DNA of 30,793 bases. It comes from a virus. The notes under the pieces are model-generated. The model was not told the origin of the DNA, searched no databases, and saw only the letters and a program-made list of their open reading frames with translations. The stretch is taken from IMG/VR virus record IMGVR_UViG_3300042564_002251, positions 1 to 30,793 of that record. One strand, written 5' to 3'. Each line of letters begins with the position of its first letter. The first letter of the stretch is position 1. Made by a program: the position numbers and the translations under genes. Shown here one piece after another: positions 29,807-30,793 of this stretch.

Positions 29807-29905
29807 TTAATCTTTTTTAAAATATTCTCTAATTATAACTGCTACTGTAAAATATAGGATTACCACAATTGGTAACCCTATTAAAATAAAAATTGTTGCT
29901 TTCAT
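29807..29905 (-). CDS. 32-aa single-pass membrane peptide
   Basis: One hydrophobic helix (ATIFILIGLPIVVILYFTVA) is followed by a charged end (IREYFKKD). The ATG overlaps the lipoprotein stop as ATGA (29902-29905) and the stop lies just before the DUF3127 gene. The coupling to an outer-membrane-type lipoprotein is notable. It may be a partner of the lipoprotein or a small membrane toxin; no family is recognised. Confidence 0.65.
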   Translation of the reverse strand: MKATIFILIGLPIVVILYFTVAVIIREYFKKD

Positions 29906-30303
29906 TTTCTTTCAATTATGGGTAATCCTGCTTCAGTTGGAATATAAACTGTTTTTCCATGGTTGTACATTCCATCAACCATAATATATTTAATGTAATC
30001 AGGATTGTTTTGAATAGCATCTGAAACAATCTTTATTGCTTTAGATTTAGCAAGTGCTTCAATTTGCTTAGCCTTTGAATCAGCTTCTGCTCTAACTTGC
30101 TTTGTTTGTGCTTCTAATTTTGCACTTTCGTAGTTAGCTTTTGCCTCTTCAATCCTTGCTTGTTTCTCGTATCTCGCTTTCATCAAAATACCTTTACCAT
30201 CATTTTCACGGTCTAGTCTTTCTTGCTGACGATTAAAGTCATAACAACTTGTTAAACTTCCAATTGCTAAAATCAAAGCAACCATTTTAAATTTCTTTTC
30301 CAT
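29902..30303 (-). CDS. Lipoprotein with coiled coil and band-7-like C-terminus (133 aa)
   Basis: A lipoprotein signal peptide (MEKKFKMVALILAIGSLTSC; lipobox L17-T-S-C20) is followed by a charged helical coiled coil (about 28-95) and an end that resembles the tail of SPFH/band-7 proteins (AIQNNPDYIKYIMVDGMYN, then YIPTEAGLPIIE). It is the first gene behind the strong 30388 promoter. Superinfection exclusion is a plausible role for an early phage lipoprotein. A lysis (spanin-like) role is less likely, because it lies far from the lysis genes. Confidence 0.7.
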   Translation of the reverse strand: MEKKFKMVALILAIGSLTSCYDFNRQQERLDRENDGKGILMKARYEKQARIEEAKANYESAKLEAQTKQVRAEADSKAKQIEALAKSKAIKIVSDAIQNNPDYIKYIMVDGMYNHGKTVYIPTEAGLPIIERK

Positions 30304-30382
30304 TCTCTTATAAATTAAAAATCCCCAAACTCGACCTGCAAACGAATAAGGGGATTTATTAAACTCTTAAATCTTGCAGGAT
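30304..30382 (-). promoter_or_regulatory. Structured 5' leader RNA, interleaved stems
   Basis: In the transcript from the 30388 promoter, AAATCCCC (30350-30357 in complement) pairs with GGGGATTT (30319-30326) and is followed by T-rich sequence, a terminator-like stem. Its loop contains TTGCAGG (30335-30341), complementary to CCTGCAA (30374-30380) at the very 5' end. The pairs are interleaved, as in a pseudoknot or attenuator switch. The ATG of the lipoprotein follows within 20 bases. Confidence 0.65.
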
Positions 30383-30387
30383 TTTTG

Positions 30388-30395
30388 CAAATATA
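30388..30395 (-). promoter_or_regulatory. Strong TATATTTG promoter for the lipoprotein unit
   Basis: Minus-strand TATATTTG with TTG 19 bases upstream, the best Bacteroidota-type promoter in the genome. It directly precedes the structured leader. Confidence 0.78.
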
Positions 30396-30404
30396 GTAAT
30401 TATT

Positions 30405-30629
30405 TTAAAACGGACAAGTAACATTGACTATTTTTATTAAATTATTTCTAAGTGCTTTCTTTGACTTAAATTTCCCGTTTATACAATAACCAACTGTGTA
30501 ACCTATAACCGTTTCTTTTATCTCTTTACCACGCAACACGTTGAAGCATTTACCGCACTTTGTAAACTGATAATTTGGTGCAAAATCTAACTGCCATTTT
30601 AAATCGTATTTGTTAGTAATTTCAATCAT
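30405..30629 (-). CDS. Small protein, NUMOD4-like or zinc-binding (74 aa)
   Basis: The pattern YQFTKCGKCFNVLRGKEIKE followed by GYTVGYCINGKFKSKKALRN resembles the NUMOD4-type start of phage HNH proteins (a Y-x-V-S-x-x-G-x-V-x-x core) without any nuclease part. C24, C27 and C72 could also bind metal. Many Bacteroidota phages carry such stand-alone fragments. It follows the circular join. Confidence 0.6.
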   Translation of the reverse strand: MIEITNKYDLKWQLDFAPNYQFTKCGKCFNVLRGKEIKETVIGYTVGYCINGKFKSKKALRNNLIKIVNVTCPF

Positions 30630-30661
30630 TTTTAATTAAGTTTTGTGATTCTTAGTAAGTA

Positions 30662-30699
30662 GTTATGGTGCATTAAAACGTCGCTACGCTCACCATAAC
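30662..30699. repeat. 9-bp inverted repeat across the circular join
   Basis: GTTATGGTG (30662-30670) pairs with CACCATAAC (30691-30699, same bases as 17-25). The loop (AAAACGTCGCTACGCT) is richer in G and C than the background. It lies between the 60-aa gene and the 74-aa gene. No T-run follows, so a terminator role is doubtful. Confidence 0.55.
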
Positions 30700-30793
30700 A
30701 CACGATAAGCAAAATAATTAAGGCTTAGATTATCCGTTAAATTCAATTTTTGGGAAATCTTTAACATCAATTCTCTCACTTCTACATCTTTTT
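30675..30793. repeat. Second copy of the 119-bp overlap (same as 1-119)
   Basis: Identical to bases 1-119; it should be removed when the genome is closed to 30,674 bp. Confidence 0.95.

Noticed and set aside
1-30793. tRNA genes, integrase or lysogeny repressor
   Set aside because: No cloverleaf with a matching acceptor and T-loop, no tyrosine or serine recombinase motifs and no Cro/CI-like pair were found on either strand.

Overview
This window is a complete, circularly closing genome of a small tailed bacteriophage that most likely infects a member of the Bacteroidota (Flavobacterium-like). The last 119 bases (30675-30793) repeat bases 1-119 exactly, so the unique genome is 30,674 bp; a clean 119-base overlap looks like an assembler overlap of a circular or circularly permuted molecule. 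The host call rests on several Bacteroidota-type promoters (TAnnTTTG, two with TTG 18-19 bases upstream), A/T-rich start regions without Shine-Dalgarno sequences, and families typical of that phylum (DUF3127-like protein, DUF6712-like connector, XkdF-like protease, DUF3987 primase-helicase). No integrase, excisionase, Cro/CI-type repressor or tRNA gene was seen, so a lytic lifestyle is the simplest reading.

All genes but two are on the minus strand, so the genome reads from high to low coordinates. (1) 30629-29289: an accessory unit behind a strong promoter and a structured leader: lipoprotein, 32-aa membrane peptide, DUF3127-like single-strand-binding-type protein, a small unknown, then a terminator. 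(2) 29197-26551: a packaging unit: membrane protein, small Cys protein, sigma-like/HTH protein, HeH-like protein, small and large terminase, ending at a perfect hairpin. (3) 26445-17611: tail genes (two large minor tail proteins, the first-transcribed without repeats and the second with YadA-like repeats, tape measure, tail completion, fiber, two small proteins). (4) 16478-17621: the only plus-strand genes, a related pair that look like tail assembly chaperones, with their own promoter. (5) 16432-11202: protease-scaffold fusion, major capsid protein, a strong terminator, tail-tube candidate, portal, connector and a beta-rich protein. (6) 11189-10221: lysis (two holin-like membrane proteins and a CHAP-type endolysin), then a terminator. 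(7) 10102-5914: early recombination and DNA-modification operon (ERF annealing protein, many tiny coupled genes, adenine/cytosine-N4 methyltransferase), then a terminator. (8) 5664-5910: a likely replication origin of GTGACAC repeats around an A/T-only block. (9) 5623-1287: GNAT acetyltransferase, PrimPol-DUF3987 primase-helicase, HNH endonuclease and PD-(D/E)XK nuclease. (10) 1226-30405 across the circular join: small accessory genes among GC-richer palindromes, one flanked by 23-bp inverted repeats.

Replication is probably started at the repeat cluster by the adjacent PrimPol-helicase with host polymerase; ERF, the DUF3127-like protein and the two nucleases would process recombination intermediates for packaging. 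The virion should be siphovirus-like with a tail of roughly 100 nm, judging from the 709-aa tape measure. The most unusual features are two 5' leader RNAs in which the 5' end is complementary to the loop of a terminator-like hairpin, the origin-like repeat cluster, an inverted order of structural modules, a terminator/promoter cassette that seems inserted after terL with duplication of its last codons, and a recurring TAGTAT element just before late-gene start codons. At least ten genes of 20-55 codons, mostly coupled by ATGA overlaps, were found by reading the gaps between longer genes.
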